Part shown: positions 22,701-32,397 of the stretch, one piece after another
How positions within the stretch are numbered: the first letter of the stretch is position 1
Layout of the letters: each line of letters begins with the position of its first letter
Assembly (NCBI GenBank): GCA_964452465.1
Contig: CAYVMD010000020.1
Location: 1 to 35,288 of the forward strand
Source: CAYVMD01 sp964452465
GTDB taxonomy: Bacteria; Armatimonadota; JACIXR01
Length of the DNA stretch: 35,288 nucleotides
Direction: 5' to 3'
The notes under the pieces: generated by a model
What the model was told of the DNA's origin: nothing
The model's database searches: none
What the model saw: only the letters and a program-made list of their open reading frames with translations
Position numbers and translations under genes: made by a program

Positions 22701-24900
22701 AGCGGAACCTCTCTCCTCTCAATTCGAACCGCACTTCTTCCCTTCCCCCATCCTCTCTAAGCCTGTAGATCATCAGGTCCTTCCATCCCTTGGGCAAATC
22801 CCAGGATACCTCCCCTCCCTCTTGGCTATAGGCGAGCCAAATATCCTCTTTGATGGGCAAGAACACATTCCCTCCCTTTCTTATCATCCTTCCCTTGTAG
22901 AAGACATTCCCCTCCCTATCCCACCATCCCGATTTATATATTACCCTACCCTCCCGATAATCCTCCATCCTTTCTCCAAGGAAGAGCCTGCTGGGCAGGT
23001 TTTCCAGGAGGATATAACTGAGGAATTCCCTCCAATTACCCGGCGTCACATCCATAGTTACCACTCCCCCGTAGTAGCCGGATTGCCCATATATCGCTTT
23101 GCCATGCACGCAGAAGGGAACGAAGGGCACGACCTCCTCCCCGGGGAAGAAGGTCTCCCTTATACCCGTGAGGTGCCAGAAGAAGGTTATCTCCCCGAGG
23201 AAGGGCTGGGTGAGGAGCTCGGAGGTCACATCTATCCCCTTATCCCGGAACATCCCGATTATCTTCTTCTTAGACTTACAGCTTTCCCTACCGTTGCAGG
23301 TATGCTTCGCAAAGCTATATCGTAGGGGGACCGCGGAAAGGACATCTATGTGATATGTCCTTTCGATGGGATAGAGGATGAGGGTTTCCTCCACCCTTTT
23401 CTTAGCGTATCCGCCCTCCACATATCTTTTGGGATTTATTATGTAGGATTGACCGCCGGCCCATACCCCTCCCTTAACTAACTGCCCTTCCGGAGTTCGG
23501 CAGATGAAGTCCTCGTCCCAGGCGGGACTGTCCATATAGGCGTCGTCGTAATTATCGTGGAAGGAAACGATAGCGTTGTATCTCTTCGCTTCCCTCATCA
23601 ACTCCAAAAGCCCCTCCCTTCCTCCCAAACGATCGTTCACCTTGTCTATGGCTGGATAGCCAGTATCGTGCCCCCTGAACTGCCATCCCACAAGGTAGAC
23701 TATCTGACGCATGCCCAAAAGGAGATGATGGAACCTCTGTATTATCTCCAGGGCTTGGGGAAAGGTGGTGATAGGCTGAGCGGACTGGGGTACATCACAG
23801 AAGACCTTGTAGACGATGGCATCTTTATAGAAGGGATCCACCCTACCCCTTATCCTATCGTTAACGAAGTGAGCGGCAGAGACCCAATTCCCTTTCAGGA
23901 AATGAAGGCTCACCTGAGAGGAGGCTTGGAGAAAGAGGGGAGGGTTGGTGGCAGTGTGGCAATTGAAGTGGACGCCCAACCTCGCTTCCTCGTCCATCAC
24001 CTCTGCATAAACCCTATCCTCCAGGGAAGGGACCTCCAAAAGGGCAATGCCCTTCTTGCCTTGAAGGCAGGAGTAGGTTAAAGGCGACCGCCAGCACTCG
24101 ATCCCGAGCAGGTCCCTGTGAGGGAAGGAGAGCAGGCTGTCGACCAACCTTCCTTCCGCCAAGGGAAGGACCAATTTGCCCTTGGGCAAGCCCAAGAGGG
24201 GCATATGTATGCTGATCAAGCGAAATTCCCCTTTTACATTCTCCCATCCAACCGCCAATTCCCCATCCCTCGTTTCAAACCATATATCAAGAGAGATCAT
24301 CCCCCACCCTTCCCTCCTCGCTTGAAGGCTATAAATAACCTTATTGCCTTTTTGCCGGCTTTGGACATGGAGGATGAAGAAGGGAGAGGGGATGGCGACG
24401 AATTTGCCATCGGGAGCCATGAGGATCATCTGGAAATCGGAGGAACCCCCGCCCGCTGAGAAGCGTTCCCCCGTTCGCATGTCCAAGACCTCCCGAATAA
24501 GAGGGTAATTCCTCTCCAAAGCAACCCTCAATCCTTTGCCCTCCATGGTGATGAGATTCTCTTTAACCGCCATACCTTGTAGGGCTAAGGGTTCCTTGAA
24601 CTTCCGTATTATCGGCTTTTGCTCGCCTTTTTCAGAGACCACCTGGAAGGAGAAGACCTCGTATCTGAACCCCTCTCTTTCCAACTCCTCGTTGTCCATC
24701 TCGATCCTGCCCTTATCGGAGTAGAAGCCGATGTAGAGGACATATTCGCCCTCGGGGGCATCGGGTGGGATTCGGAGGGTCGATGCTTGCTTGCCTCCCC
24801 TTTCAACCTTGCTTCCGCTCGCCCCGAAGACCAAAAGGCGAGGTAGCAAACTGGCGAATGAAAGGCTAGCAGCCAAGGAAAGCAGAAGCATGGGTTTCAT
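22657..24900 (-). CDS. Secreted GH101-like glycoside hydrolase (endo-alpha-N-acetylgalactosaminidase family)
   Basis: A 747-residue protein with a signal peptide (MKPMLLLSLAASLSFASLL). The N-terminal half is beta-rich (about 25-350). A TIM barrel begins near residue 360. GH101 traits are IVYLVGWQFRGHDTGYPA, VNDRLGGREGLLELM, YNAIVSFHDNYDDAYM, and YHIDVLSAVP, in which Asp519 fits the nucleophile. This family removes the Gal-beta-1,3-GalNAc disaccharide from mucin-type O-glycans, but distant members may act on other alpha-linked sugars. ATG 24900 follows AAGGTGA. A TATAAT-like box lies at 24918-24923 on the minus strand, so the leader is very short. It shares an operon with the DUF2142-like gene. 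Confidence 0.78.
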   Translation of the reverse strand: MKPMLLLSLAASLSFASLLPRLLVFGASGSKVERGGKQASTLRIPPDAPEGEYVLYIGFYSDKGRIEMDNEELEREGFRYEVFSFQVVSEKGEQKPIIRKFKEPLALQGMAVKENLITMEGKGLRVALERNYPLIREVLDMRTGERFSAGGGSSDFQMILMAPDGKFVAIPSPFFILHVQSRQKGNKVIYSLQARREGWGMISLDIWFETRDGELAVGWENVKGEFRLISIHMPLLGLPKGKLVLPLAEGRLVDSLLSFPHRDLLGIECWRSPLTYSCLQGKKGIALLEVPSLEDRVYAEVMDEEARLGVHFNCHTATNPPLFLQASSQVSLHFLKGNWVSAAHFVNDRIRGRVDPFYKDAIVYKVFCDVPQSAQPITTFPQALEIIQRFHHLLLGMRQIVYLVGWQFRGHDTGYPAIDKVNDRLGGREGLLELMREAKRYNAIVSFHDNYDDAYMDSPAWDEDFICRTPEGQLVKGGVWAGGQSYIINPKRYVEGGYAKKRVEETLILYPIERTYHIDVLSAVPLRYSFAKHTCNGRESCKSKKKIIGMFRDKGIDVTSELLTQPFLGEITFFWHLTGIRETFFPGEEVVPFVPFCVHGKAIYGQSGYYGGVVTMDVTPGNWREFLSYILLENLPSRLFLGERMEDYREGRVIYKSGWWDREGNVFYKGRMIRKGGNVFLPIKEDIWLAYSQEGGEVSWDLPKGWKDLMIYRLREDGGREEVRFELRGERFRFEPERQGVYEVVKR

Positions 24901-24944
24901 CGTCGTTCACCTTTTCCATTATAACCTCTTTACGACGAGATTTT

Positions 24945-24967
24945 CTCCCCATTTTTATAGTGGGGAG
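24945..24967. promoter_or_regulatory. Inverted repeat between the divergent GH101-like and GH-A genes
   Basis: A 7-bp perfect inverted repeat (CTCCCCA 24945-24951, TGGGGAG 24961-24967) with a nine-base AT-rich centre sits in the 156-base divergent region between ATG 24900 and ATG 25057. Its centre includes a TATAG that could be part of a plus-strand -10 box. Its place suits an operator for both genes, but no copy elsewhere was found. Confidence 0.3.
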
Positions 24968-25056
24968 CCCGACTAATGCTTTACGAATTCCTCCTCATTT
25001 ATTACCATCGATCCAAAAGCAAAGAGCTCAAACCCTTTCCAAGGGAGGGAAAACCT

Positions 25057-27597
25057 ATGCAATTTTGGTTTGCCGTTCTCTCGCTTTTCCTCTTCTGGGG
25101 GATTGCCTCCCCTATGGAGGGTTCGGCCATCTCCGTTCTGCTCGAGGATTACGAGAGCCCTTTCCCACCTCGCTTAGAGGGGAGCCAAATCCATCCCCAA
25201 TCCAAGTTATCCCTTAGCGGGAAGCAACCCTACGAAGGAAAACAGTGCGTGGATTTAGATTATAAATTTGTTGAAGCGCCCGGGCTCCAATACTTGGAGG
25301 TGGTATCCCCACATGAGATAAGAAATAGAGCACATTTGCTAAGCGTTGCTGTGCGGGGGGATGGCTCGGGCAATGGGATCATGGTAAGGTTGGTGGATAG
25401 GAATGGCGAATGGCATCAATTTTCCTTGGGCAAATTGGACTTCAAAGGTTGGCGCCTCCTCTCCACCTCCTTGAATGTTCCCCACGAACATTGGGGTGGA
25501 GATGGCAATGGAACGCTGGAATATCCCCTAACCTTCCATAGCATCGTTCTGGACAGCAATGTGCGCCCTTCCCAGGGGAAAATCGCCTTCGATGCCTTGA
25601 GCATCAAAGTGGAGGGGAAGCCGGAGGATTTCGTTGAGGTGTATTTTGTTCCCGCTAAACCGCTGGGCTACTTCTGGGGGAAGGGAAATCCCCCCAGGGG
25701 GAAACTATTGGTGAAGGGCAAGGCGAAGGGGCCAGCTACCTTGGAGGTGAGGGTTGTATTGCTGAACCATAAGGAAGAACCCTTAGGGGAGGTATGGCGA
25801 AGGAAGGTGACGGTCTCCCAGGGGAAAGCCTGGGAGGCATCCCTCCCCCTGAACATTCGCCGGTATGGCGTTTACTTCCTGGAGGTTGCGCTATCCGGGC
25901 AATCCCCTCCCCGTTCCCTCCTCTTGGAGGATTACGAGGGCTCCCCACCGAGCCTGGGAGGCATGCAGATCCAACCCCAATCCAAGGTGACGCTAAGCAG
26001 GGGGGAGCCATTCCAGGGAGCACAATGCGCCGAGCTCCATTATCGCTTCGAAAAAGTGGGTGGCTTGCAGTATCTGGAGGTTGTAACTCCCCATGAGATA
26101 ACCGAAAGGTTCAATAGCCTAAGCGTGGCGGTGCGAGGGGATAACTCCAACAATTTCGTCAGGGTGCGTTTCGTGGATAAGAACGGAGAGTGGCATCAAT
26201 TCGACCTGGGGAGATTGGATTTTGGGGGTTGGCGTATCCTCAGTTGTGGGCTTTCCGCCCCCCACGGGCACTGGGGAGGGGATAATAACGGGGTAATGGA
26301 ATATCCCATAACCCTCCACAGCATCGTCCTGGATAGCCCGGTGCGTCCCTCGGAGGGAGATGTTGCCTTCGATGCGGTGACTCTTTGGGAAGCTCCACCC
26401 CCTCAACCGAAGCGTTTCTCCATTTGCTGGTTGCCGGAGCCCGCCCCCACCTGGAAGGAAAGCCCCTTTGGAGTGTGCACCCACTTCGGACAATTCAAGC
26501 ACAAGGTACCCGATACCTTGGAACTCTTAAAGCGAATGGGGGCGGGTTGGATTCGGGACGAACTATACTGGGGAGCAATAGAGAAAGAGGAGGGCAAATT
26601 CCAACCCCCTCCCTACTATGACGCTTATATGGAAGCGGTAGGCAAGTTAGGTCTACAACCCCTCATCATCTTCAGTTACAGCAATCCCAATTACGACGAG
26701 GGGAAGTCCCCTTATACCGCAGAAGGCGTATCGGCTTTCGCCCGCTACTGTAGAGAGCTCGTCACCCGCTACGGAAAGATCTGCAAGCATTGGGAGGTAT
26801 GGAACGAGCCGAACATAGGTTTTTGGCAGCCTAAACCCAATCCCGAGCACTACACCAATCTCCTGAAGGCAGTTTATGAGACGGTGAAGCGTGCCGATCC
26901 CACCGCAACCGTGGTAGGCGTATGCACCGCTGGGACCGATCTTCGCTTCATCGAGGAGGTACTGAAAAGAGGGGGAGGCAAGTTCATGGACGCCATTTCC
27001 GTTCACCCTTATCGCTATCCCAGCTCCCCTGAGGAGAGCGATTTTTTGGGCGAGATGAGAAACCTCAAGGACCTATTGGACAAATACGGGGCAAGCAACC
27101 TGAAGGTTTGGCTGACGGAATTCGGCTATCCCACCCATAGGGGCGGAGTATCCCAGTATCGCTCAGCGATGCTGATCGTTCGCACCTTCCTTTTGGCTTT
27201 AACCCAGCCCTATATCGAACGCCTTTTCCTTTACGACTTCCAAGACGATGGGGAGGATCCCGATTACAACGAGCATAACTTCGGATTGATTCGCTACGAT
27301 GGAACGCCCAAGGTTGCTTTTGCGGGCTTCAACACCATGGTTAGGATGATGGCGAGGAAGAAGTTTCTGAGGGAATGGGATTTGGGCGAGGGGGTGAATG
27401 CTTTGGAATTTGCGGGGGAAAAGGGAAAGCTGTTAGTGCTCTGGGCACCTAAGGGAGAAAGGGAGGTGGAATTACGGGTAGCCAAGGGAAGCGTCACCGC
27501 CACTGATTTAATGGGCAACGGGGAGAAATTGCCAGCCCCGAATGGCATCTTGAGGCTTAAGGTGAGCGAGGAACCGATCTTTTTGGAGGAGTATTAA
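25057..27597 (+). CDS. Secreted clan GH-A hydrolase (GH39-like) with duplicated binding domains
   Basis: An 846-residue protein with a signal peptide (MQFWFAVLSLFLFWGIA). I chose ATG 25057 because GGGAGGG lies seven bases upstream; an open frame to 24976 adds 27 residues without a site. Domains: jelly-roll-like repeat 1 (28-187), an Ig-like linker (188-288), repeat 2 (289-448), then a TIM barrel from FGVCTHFGQF (about 475) to about 770, and a small beta domain. WNEPN (Glu584) is the acid/base and TEFG (Glu688) the nucleophile, as in GH39 and related families. The repeats resemble carbohydrate-binding modules. Substrate unknown. Confidence 0.83.
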   Translation: MQFWFAVLSLFLFWGIASPMEGSAISVLLEDYESPFPPRLEGSQIHPQSKLSLSGKQPYEGKQCVDLDYKFVEAPGLQYLEVVSPHEIRNRAHLLSVAVRGDGSGNGIMVRLVDRNGEWHQFSLGKLDFKGWRLLSTSLNVPHEHWGGDGNGTLEYPLTFHSIVLDSNVRPSQGKIAFDALSIKVEGKPEDFVEVYFVPAKPLGYFWGKGNPPRGKLLVKGKAKGPATLEVRVVLLNHKEEPLGEVWRRKVTVSQGKAWEASLPLNIRRYGVYFLEVALSGQSPPRSLLLEDYEGSPPSLGGMQIQPQSKVTLSRGEPFQGAQCAELHYRFEKVGGLQYLEVVTPHEITERFNSLSVAVRGDNSNNFVRVRFVDKNGEWHQFDLGRLDFGGWRILSCGLSAPHGHWGGDNNGVMEYPITLHSIVLDSPVRPSEGDVAFDAVTLWEAPPPQPKRFSICWLPEPAPTWKESPFGVCTHFGQFKHKVPDTLELLKRMGAGWIRDELYWGAIEKEEGKFQPPPYYDAYMEAVGKLGLQPLIIFSYSNPNYDEGKSPYTAEGVSAFARYCRELVTRYGKICKHWEVWNEPNIGFWQPKPNPEHYTNLLKAVYETVKRADPTATVVGVCTAGTDLRFIEEVLKRGGGKFMDAISVHPYRYPSSPEESDFLGEMRNLKDLLDKYGASNLKVWLTEFGYPTHRGGVSQYRSAMLIVRTFLLALTQPYIERLFLYDFQDDGEDPDYNEHNFGLIRYDGTPKVAFAGFNTMVRMMARKKFLREWDLGEGVNALEFAGEKGKLLVLWAPKGEREVELRVAKGSVTATDLMGNGEKLPAPNGILRLKVSEEPIFLEEY
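25138..25617 (+). repeat. Internal domain duplication, copy 1
   Basis: Encodes residues 28-187 of the GH39-like protein. It shares LLEDYE, QSK(L/V), GLQYLEVV, LSVAVRGD, NGEWHQF, GW(R)(I/L)LS, WGGD, HSIVLDS and VRPS with the second copy at 25921-26400. More than half of the residues are the same by eye. Confidence 0.9.
25921..26400 (+). repeat. Internal domain duplication, copy 2
   Basis: Encodes residues 289-448 and matches the first copy at 25138-25617 in length (160 residues) and order of motifs. The DNA has diverged more than the protein, so the duplication is old and kept by selection. Ends just before the catalytic barrel. Confidence 0.9.
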
Positions 27598-27600
27598 TAA

Positions 27601-27629
27601 TTGACAAGGACCCTGGCCTAGGAGAGAAT
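27601..27629 (+). promoter_or_regulatory. Possible promoter of the 1565-residue protein gene
   Basis: TTGACA (27601-27606) starts four bases after the GH39-like stop. GAGAAT (27624-27629) lies 17 bases further, giving four of six -10 matches. Transcription could also come from the gene upstream. Confidence 0.4.
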
Positions 27630-27659
27630 TAGCGAAAGGGAAAAAGGAGGGTTGTAATC

Positions 27660-30600
27660 ATGTGGATATTCGTTTTATTGCCGACTTTGCTGCTATCCTC
27701 TTCCTTCGCCCAGGGCATCTCCAACGGGATTACCTCGATTTCGATCCTGGCTAAGGATGGTAAAGCCATCGGCTTCGATGTGAAGAGCGAGGGGAAGGAG
27801 GTAGCGAAGATCTACCTCGGTTCCCTGGAGAACATCGTGGCGAATAAAGTAGAGCAAAGGGGGAATTCCCTCATCCTTTCCGATCTTCAAGCAACCCCCA
27901 CCCCCACCTTGGGAAAGGAATCTTTCGTCGCAATAAAACTAAATCCAAATGATCCCTACCCCGAGATAACCTTCCGCCTCGATCTCTTGGATTTCTCCTC
28001 CCAGAAATGGGAAAGCCTTATGGGAAAGGTTCCCTTTCATTTCCTCGTCTGTCCCCTGGTGGGAGCGGAGATATTCCATCAGAGGGGTTGGACCATACCT
28101 ACCCCCGTGATAGACCCCTATCCCCTTCATGGGGCAGCGGAAGGGACATATAGGGGCATCGTTAGCGATTGGTCCAAGGATTGGACCTACGCCCCTCCCA
28201 TCGGTGCTTATCCGGTTCCCGTTGTGGGGTTATGGAAACCCAGCGAGAGCAAATATGTAGCCTACGAATTCCAAGGAACCCGCCTTACCGATGGAAGTGA
28301 GCGTTATCTCGCCTCCGCCTACTGTTGGCAGTTGAAGGGCCAATCCCAATTCTTCACTCTCGTCTACCCCTACGGTAGCAACCTCTACCGTGGTCTTCGC
28401 TATCCCCAAGGGAAAGTTACCCTCCAAAGCCGTTTCCGCCTCATATTCAGCTTTGAGGTACCTTCGGATAGTGATCCCAACTTCTTCGTCCATAATTACA
28501 TCTGGCAGAGATACAGGGAGCTCCTGCCTTCCGCTTCCACCCTCAACGAGTTCGGTTGGCTACCCCAACCCTACCGCCTTACCACTTTCCCCCGTGCTTC
28601 CCTTGGTCCCCTCTACACGGTTGTGGGGGAGGATAACCCCTTCCAAAAACCGGGAAACATATCCGCCTGGGGCGTGGATTATGCTTCCCCTGTGATAGAT
28701 TATGCCTATCAGCAGAACGATCAGAACGCCATAAACAGGCTTCGCTCCGATCTCGCCTTCCTCATGGAGAACGCCGAGAGAATGGTCATCAACGGGGAGG
28801 AGTGCGTCTTTTGGCGGAAACCCATCAAGGGGGATTGGCGGGAGCAGTATGGCAAGGGGGTACCCACCCTCCATAATGTTCAAGCCTGGCAGGTTGCCCT
28901 CGCCTTTCTGGATGCTTATCGCAACGAGCGCGACCCCAAATACCTTCCTTATATAGATGGTGCCCTCCGCTTCACGAAACACATCCTCTACACCCGCAAC
29001 TGCTATGACGATGTCCCGGAGGCTCAATTCGCCTGGGATGCTGCCCCTGTCTCCACTTTCTGCCTTCGCTACTACTATACCTTCCGCGATGACCCACAGC
29101 GCTCTGCCCTCGCTCAAGAAGCCTATAAACTCGCTCGGGTGATGACTTACAAATACCTCCCCATATTTTTGAGCGATAACGATCCCGATGATAACATAGA
29201 TGCCACCTTCTTCATGGAGCCGAACGCGGGCTGTTTCTGGCTTGGCTCCGCTTGCTCCAACGAGGTTTGGGCAGTTGCCTTCGCCCTCGCCCAAACCTAT
29301 GTCGCTACCGGCGATCCCATCTTGGGACATTACTTAAGAGGGATGGTTGAGAAGTGGCACATCCTGTTTCGGGATGAATATTATCCCTCCATCCAACAAT
29401 ACGATGGCGCTTTTGCCGAATGTTACGGCTTGTTTGAGGGTTGTAGCATGGGCAAAGGAAAAAGAAGCACTTTCGGTGGGCTTTGGGGTGGGCTTGAACT
29501 CCTTGCCTATCCCATTGGCAACGCCCAGGTAAGGGTTCTTTGCGGTGAGAAGGCGGCGATGGCTTTCGATAAGAAGGGATTACACACCAATATAACGGAT
29601 TACTGCTACCACGAAGGCAATTTCTCCTTCCGCCTCGTTTCCTTCCTGCCCGGTGGATTCGACATCGTGGTCACTTTCCCCTTCTTCGATCTCAGGGATA
29701 AACCTGTTTCTGTAATAAGAGGGGGCGAGGAACACAAGCTTTTGCCCCAAACCGACTATCTAACCTACCCCCAGCGTCCCGATTCGCTCTATATAAAGGA
29801 CCTTCGCGATGGCGATATCGTAGTGGTGGGCGCCTACGATTCCTCGTTGCCCCCTCTTCCCTGCGAGATAGCGAAGCCCAGAAAACTCGCTCCCTTCCAG
29901 CCCGAAGGCTTCGCTCTGCTCAACCTCGTCCCCTTCGCCGATAGTTACCTTCCGAGCGATTGGGGTGATCCTACCTCCTTCGCGGGACTTCTGCCCGGCG
30001 AGAAAATCCTTTACGGCATTCCCTTCTTCCTAATAGATCCCTACTTGAATAAAGGAAAGCACACGGTGAGAAACGCAAGCATAGAGGTCAACCAGGACGC
30101 CAATTACATCTTCCTTCTAATCGCTCGCCCTTCTCCCCAGGGGAGCATAATGTTGGTGACCGATAAAGGAAGGGAAAAGGTGGCATTGGATAAAGCGGTG
30201 AATGTAATAGAGGGATGGCCACCCCTCTTCCAATGGAAGGTTGACTTTGCCTACCATAAATTGAGCGGTAGGCTGAAGAGCATAGAGGTAGAGGGCGTGG
30301 ATGTCCTGGCGGTGACCCTGACCCGGAAGGATGAGAAGGCACTGTCCTCCACCTTCACCCTCCTAAGGGAGAGGGAGAAGGAAGTTAAGGAGAAGCAAAA
30401 AGCCCTAAAGGAAATGGAGGAGATCGCCAATCTCGTAGCTCCCTTGAAGGGACACATCGCCGTCCTTCCCCTTCCCAATGATTCCCTGGGCGTAGTGGGG
30501 AGGAAGCTCCTTAAGACGAAGATCTATCCTTATCTCGAGATGCCCTCCCTGCAGGAGGCGATATCTCCTTCTTATCTTAATCCAGCAAAGATTTGGTTCC

Positions 30601-32357
30601 TCCTTTATCTGGGTGGGGAAGGATATTATCGAGGGTTAGAAAAAGCCCTCCTGGATTACCTCAAAGGAGGAGGCTTCCTCCTCGTCCTACCCAGCGGTCC
30701 TTTCCCCTTCTATTACGATGAGAGGGGGAAAGCGGTGGTATCCGCGCCCAAATTCGGTCTCGACATCGGAGTAGCTTGGGAGAGACCTCCCCAGGGAAGG
30801 AAGCTTTCCTTCTCTCTCAACAAGAATCAGAAGATCATCACCTCCCTTCCCTCCCAGATTCCCTGGCCGGAGGATGTAGACCAAAGGTGGAGGGGAATGG
30901 TGAAGCCGACGGTCAAGGCGAACTATATCCCCATCTTAACTTTGAAGGATTCCAAGGGCAATTATTATGGAGAGGCTATCGCTTATGTGGAATATACAGA
31001 GGGCGAGCTGAAAGGAGCACGCCTCCTTTATGTCTGGACCTCCCTGCTTCAGAAGGAGGATTACCTCTGGGCAATCATTACGGATATCCTCCGCTACCTC
31101 CCCAAGTGCCCTCCTCCCCCTGCCCACTACACGATCTACCGTGCTCCCACACCCCCCACGATAGATGGCGATCTTTCCGATCCCGCCTGGCTCTTCGCCG
31201 AGAAGATAGATAATTTCCAACTCTTTGATCTATCCTCCCCTCGCTATCGAACCAAAGCGAGGATGCTTTGGGACGATGAAAACTTTTATATAGGATTTGA
31301 GTGCGAGGACGAGGACATCTGGGCAACGATGAGGAAGAAAGATGACCCCCTCTGGGAGGAAGAGGTGGTGGAGGTTTACATAGATCCGGAGGGAGATGGG
31401 AAGGATTATAAGGAATTCGAGGTGAACCCCTTGGGAACGCTCATAGATTTGAACATCCCCTATGCCCAGAAGGGTGCTCCGGGCGGGGATTGGCGAGAGT
31501 TGCGGAAGTGGGATGCCCAAGGAGTGCAAATAGGGGTTAAGGTGAAGGGCACGGTGGATAGTAGGGAGGACAAGGATGAAGGATGGACGGTGGAGATGGC
31601 TATTCCCTTAAGAAATCTTTCCCCTACCCTCCCTAAGGTAGGCACGAGGTGGCGTATTCAACTTTATCGCATCGATAGATCGAGGACGCTTTCCCAGCCC
31701 GAGTTTTCCTCCTGGTCCCCCACTGCTACCTTCCATGCTCCCGAGTACTTCGGCATCACAACCTTCGGCGCCTCCATCGCCTCCCCCGACTTTAGCCTTC
31801 CCACAGAATGGATCGTTCGTCCTTCCGCGGGTGAATGGCGTACCGAGAATGGGATGCTGATTGGAAAGGATGGCGCAGGGGATAACTGGATAGGGGCGGG
31901 AGCGAGTTATGGCTTCACCTACTGGAGGGATTACGCCTTTGAGGTAAAGTTCAGGATATTGGAAAGGGGAAGCGATTGGCGGGATGGACCCTGGTTCGCC
32001 TTTCGCTATACCGACTCCGGCAATGCTTATTCTTTGAATTTCTCCAACCGGGATATACAATTGCACAAGGCGTGCCAGGGCATATCCACGGGCGATGCCA
32101 ATCCCATGGCTACGATTCCTTGGACGGCGGATAACGTTTGGCATACCCTCAGGGTGGAGGTAAGAGGGAAGCAAATCCGGGCTATCCTCGATGGAAGGGA
32201 GATCTTGAACCTTTCCGACGAGAATTACAATGACCTCCCGCCATTGGAGAAGGGGGAGATAGTTTTGGTCCCTCGAAGGTGGTCAAACAGCACTGGGGCT
32301 ACCGTAGTTGCCTATAAAGATTTGCGGATAGAATTGTTCCCTTCTTCGAGCGAATAA
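27660..32357 (+). CDS. Giant secreted mosaic protein with CBM9-like and LamG/DUF1080-like modules
   Basis: A 1565-residue protein with a signal peptide (MWIFVLLPTLLLSSSFAQ) and an excellent AAGGAGGG site before ATG 27660. The N-terminal part (about 20-290) is beta-rich. Residues about 330-600 form an all-alpha, (alpha/alpha) barrel-like region (HNVQAWQVALAFLDAY, YLPYIDGALRFTKHI), like glycan hydrolases or lyases, but no family or catalytic pair is certain. A beta-rich part follows, a charged helix near 900-930, then a ThuA/GATase1-like region (about 930-1150). A CBM9-like domain starts at residue 1156 (PPTIDGDLSDPAW) and ends near 1366. The final domain (about 1377-1560) resembles DUF1080/LamG sugar-binding sandwiches. 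It likely binds and perhaps cuts a polysaccharide outside the cell. Confidence 0.8.
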   Translation: MWIFVLLPTLLLSSSFAQGISNGITSISILAKDGKAIGFDVKSEGKEVAKIYLGSLENIVANKVEQRGNSLILSDLQATPTPTLGKESFVAIKLNPNDPYPEITFRLDLLDFSSQKWESLMGKVPFHFLVCPLVGAEIFHQRGWTIPTPVIDPYPLHGAAEGTYRGIVSDWSKDWTYAPPIGAYPVPVVGLWKPSESKYVAYEFQGTRLTDGSERYLASAYCWQLKGQSQFFTLVYPYGSNLYRGLRYPQGKVTLQSRFRLIFSFEVPSDSDPNFFVHNYIWQRYRELLPSASTLNEFGWLPQPYRLTTFPRASLGPLYTVVGEDNPFQKPGNISAWGVDYASPVIDYAYQQNDQNAINRLRSDLAFLMENAERMVINGEECVFWRKPIKGDWREQYGKGVPTLHNVQAWQVALAFLDAYRNERDPKYLPYIDGALRFTKHILYTRNCYDDVPEAQFAWDAAPVSTFCLRYYYTFRDDPQRSALAQEAYKLARVMTYKYLPIFLSDNDPDDNIDATFFMEPNAGCFWLGSACSNEVWAVAFALAQTYVATGDPILGHYLRGMVEKWHILFRDEYYPSIQQYDGAFAECYGLFEGCSMGKGKRSTFGGLWGGLELLAYPIGNAQVRVLCGEKAAMAFDKKGLHTNITDYCYHEGNFSFRLVSFLPGGFDIVVTFPFFDLRDKPVSVIRGGEEHKLLPQTDYLTYPQRPDSLYIKDLRDGDIVVVGAYDSSLPPLPCEIAKPRKLAPFQPEGFALLNLVPFADSYLPSDWGDPTSFAGLLPGEKILYGIPFFLIDPYLNKGKHTVRNASIEVNQDANYIFLLIARPSPQGSIMLVTDKGREKVALDKAVNVIEGWPPLFQWKVDFAYHKLSGRLKSIEVEGVDVLAVTLTRKDEKALSSTFTLLREREKEVKEKQKALKEMEEIANLVAPLKGHIAVLPLPNDSLGVVGRKLLKTKIYPYLEMPSLQEAISPSYLNPAKIWFLLYLGGEGYYRGLEKALLDYLKGGGFLLVLPSGPFPFYYDERGKAVVSAPKFGLDIGVAWERPPQGRKLSFSLNKNQKIITSLPSQIPWPEDVDQRWRGMVKPTVKANYIPILTLKDSKGNYYGEAIAYVEYTEGELKGARLLYVWTSLLQKEDYLWAIITDILRYLPKCPPPPAHYTIYRAPTPPTIDGDLSDPAWLFAEKIDNFQLFDLSSPRYRTKARMLWDDENFYIGFECEDEDIWATMRKKDDPLWEEEVVEVYIDPEGDGKDYKEFEVNPLGTLIDLNIPYAQKGAPGGDWRELRKWDAQGVQIGVKVKGTVDSREDKDEGWTVEMAIPLRNLSPTLPKVGTRWRIQLYRIDRSRTLSQPEFSSWSPTATFHAPEYFGITTFGASIASPDFSLPTEWIVRPSAGEWRTENGMLIGKDGAGDNWIGAGASYGFTYWRDYAFEVKFRILERGSDWRDGPWFAFRYTDSGNAYSLNFSNRDIQLHKACQGISTGDANPMATIPWTADNVWHTLRVEVRGKQIRAILDGREILNLSDENYNDLPPLEKGEIVLVPRRWSNSTGATVVAYKDLRIELFPSSSE

Positions 32358-32362
32358 TTTTT

Positions 32363-32395
32363 CAAGAGGGATTCCCGATTGGGGAATCCCTCTTG
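32363..32395. terminator. Strong hairpin between convergent genes
   Basis: A 14-bp perfect stem (32363-32376 with 32382-32395, five-base loop) lies between the ends of the giant plus-strand gene and the minus-strand secreted protein gene. Neither strand has a good T tract after the stem, so it may end both transcripts weakly or protect their 3' ends. Confidence 0.6.
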
Positions 32396-32397
32396 AT

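Noticed and set aside
28560..29330. A 256-codon open frame opposite the giant secreted protein gene
   Set aside because: It lies inside the giant gene with no start signal or family match; the plus-strand frame has a signal peptide and a strong ribosome site.
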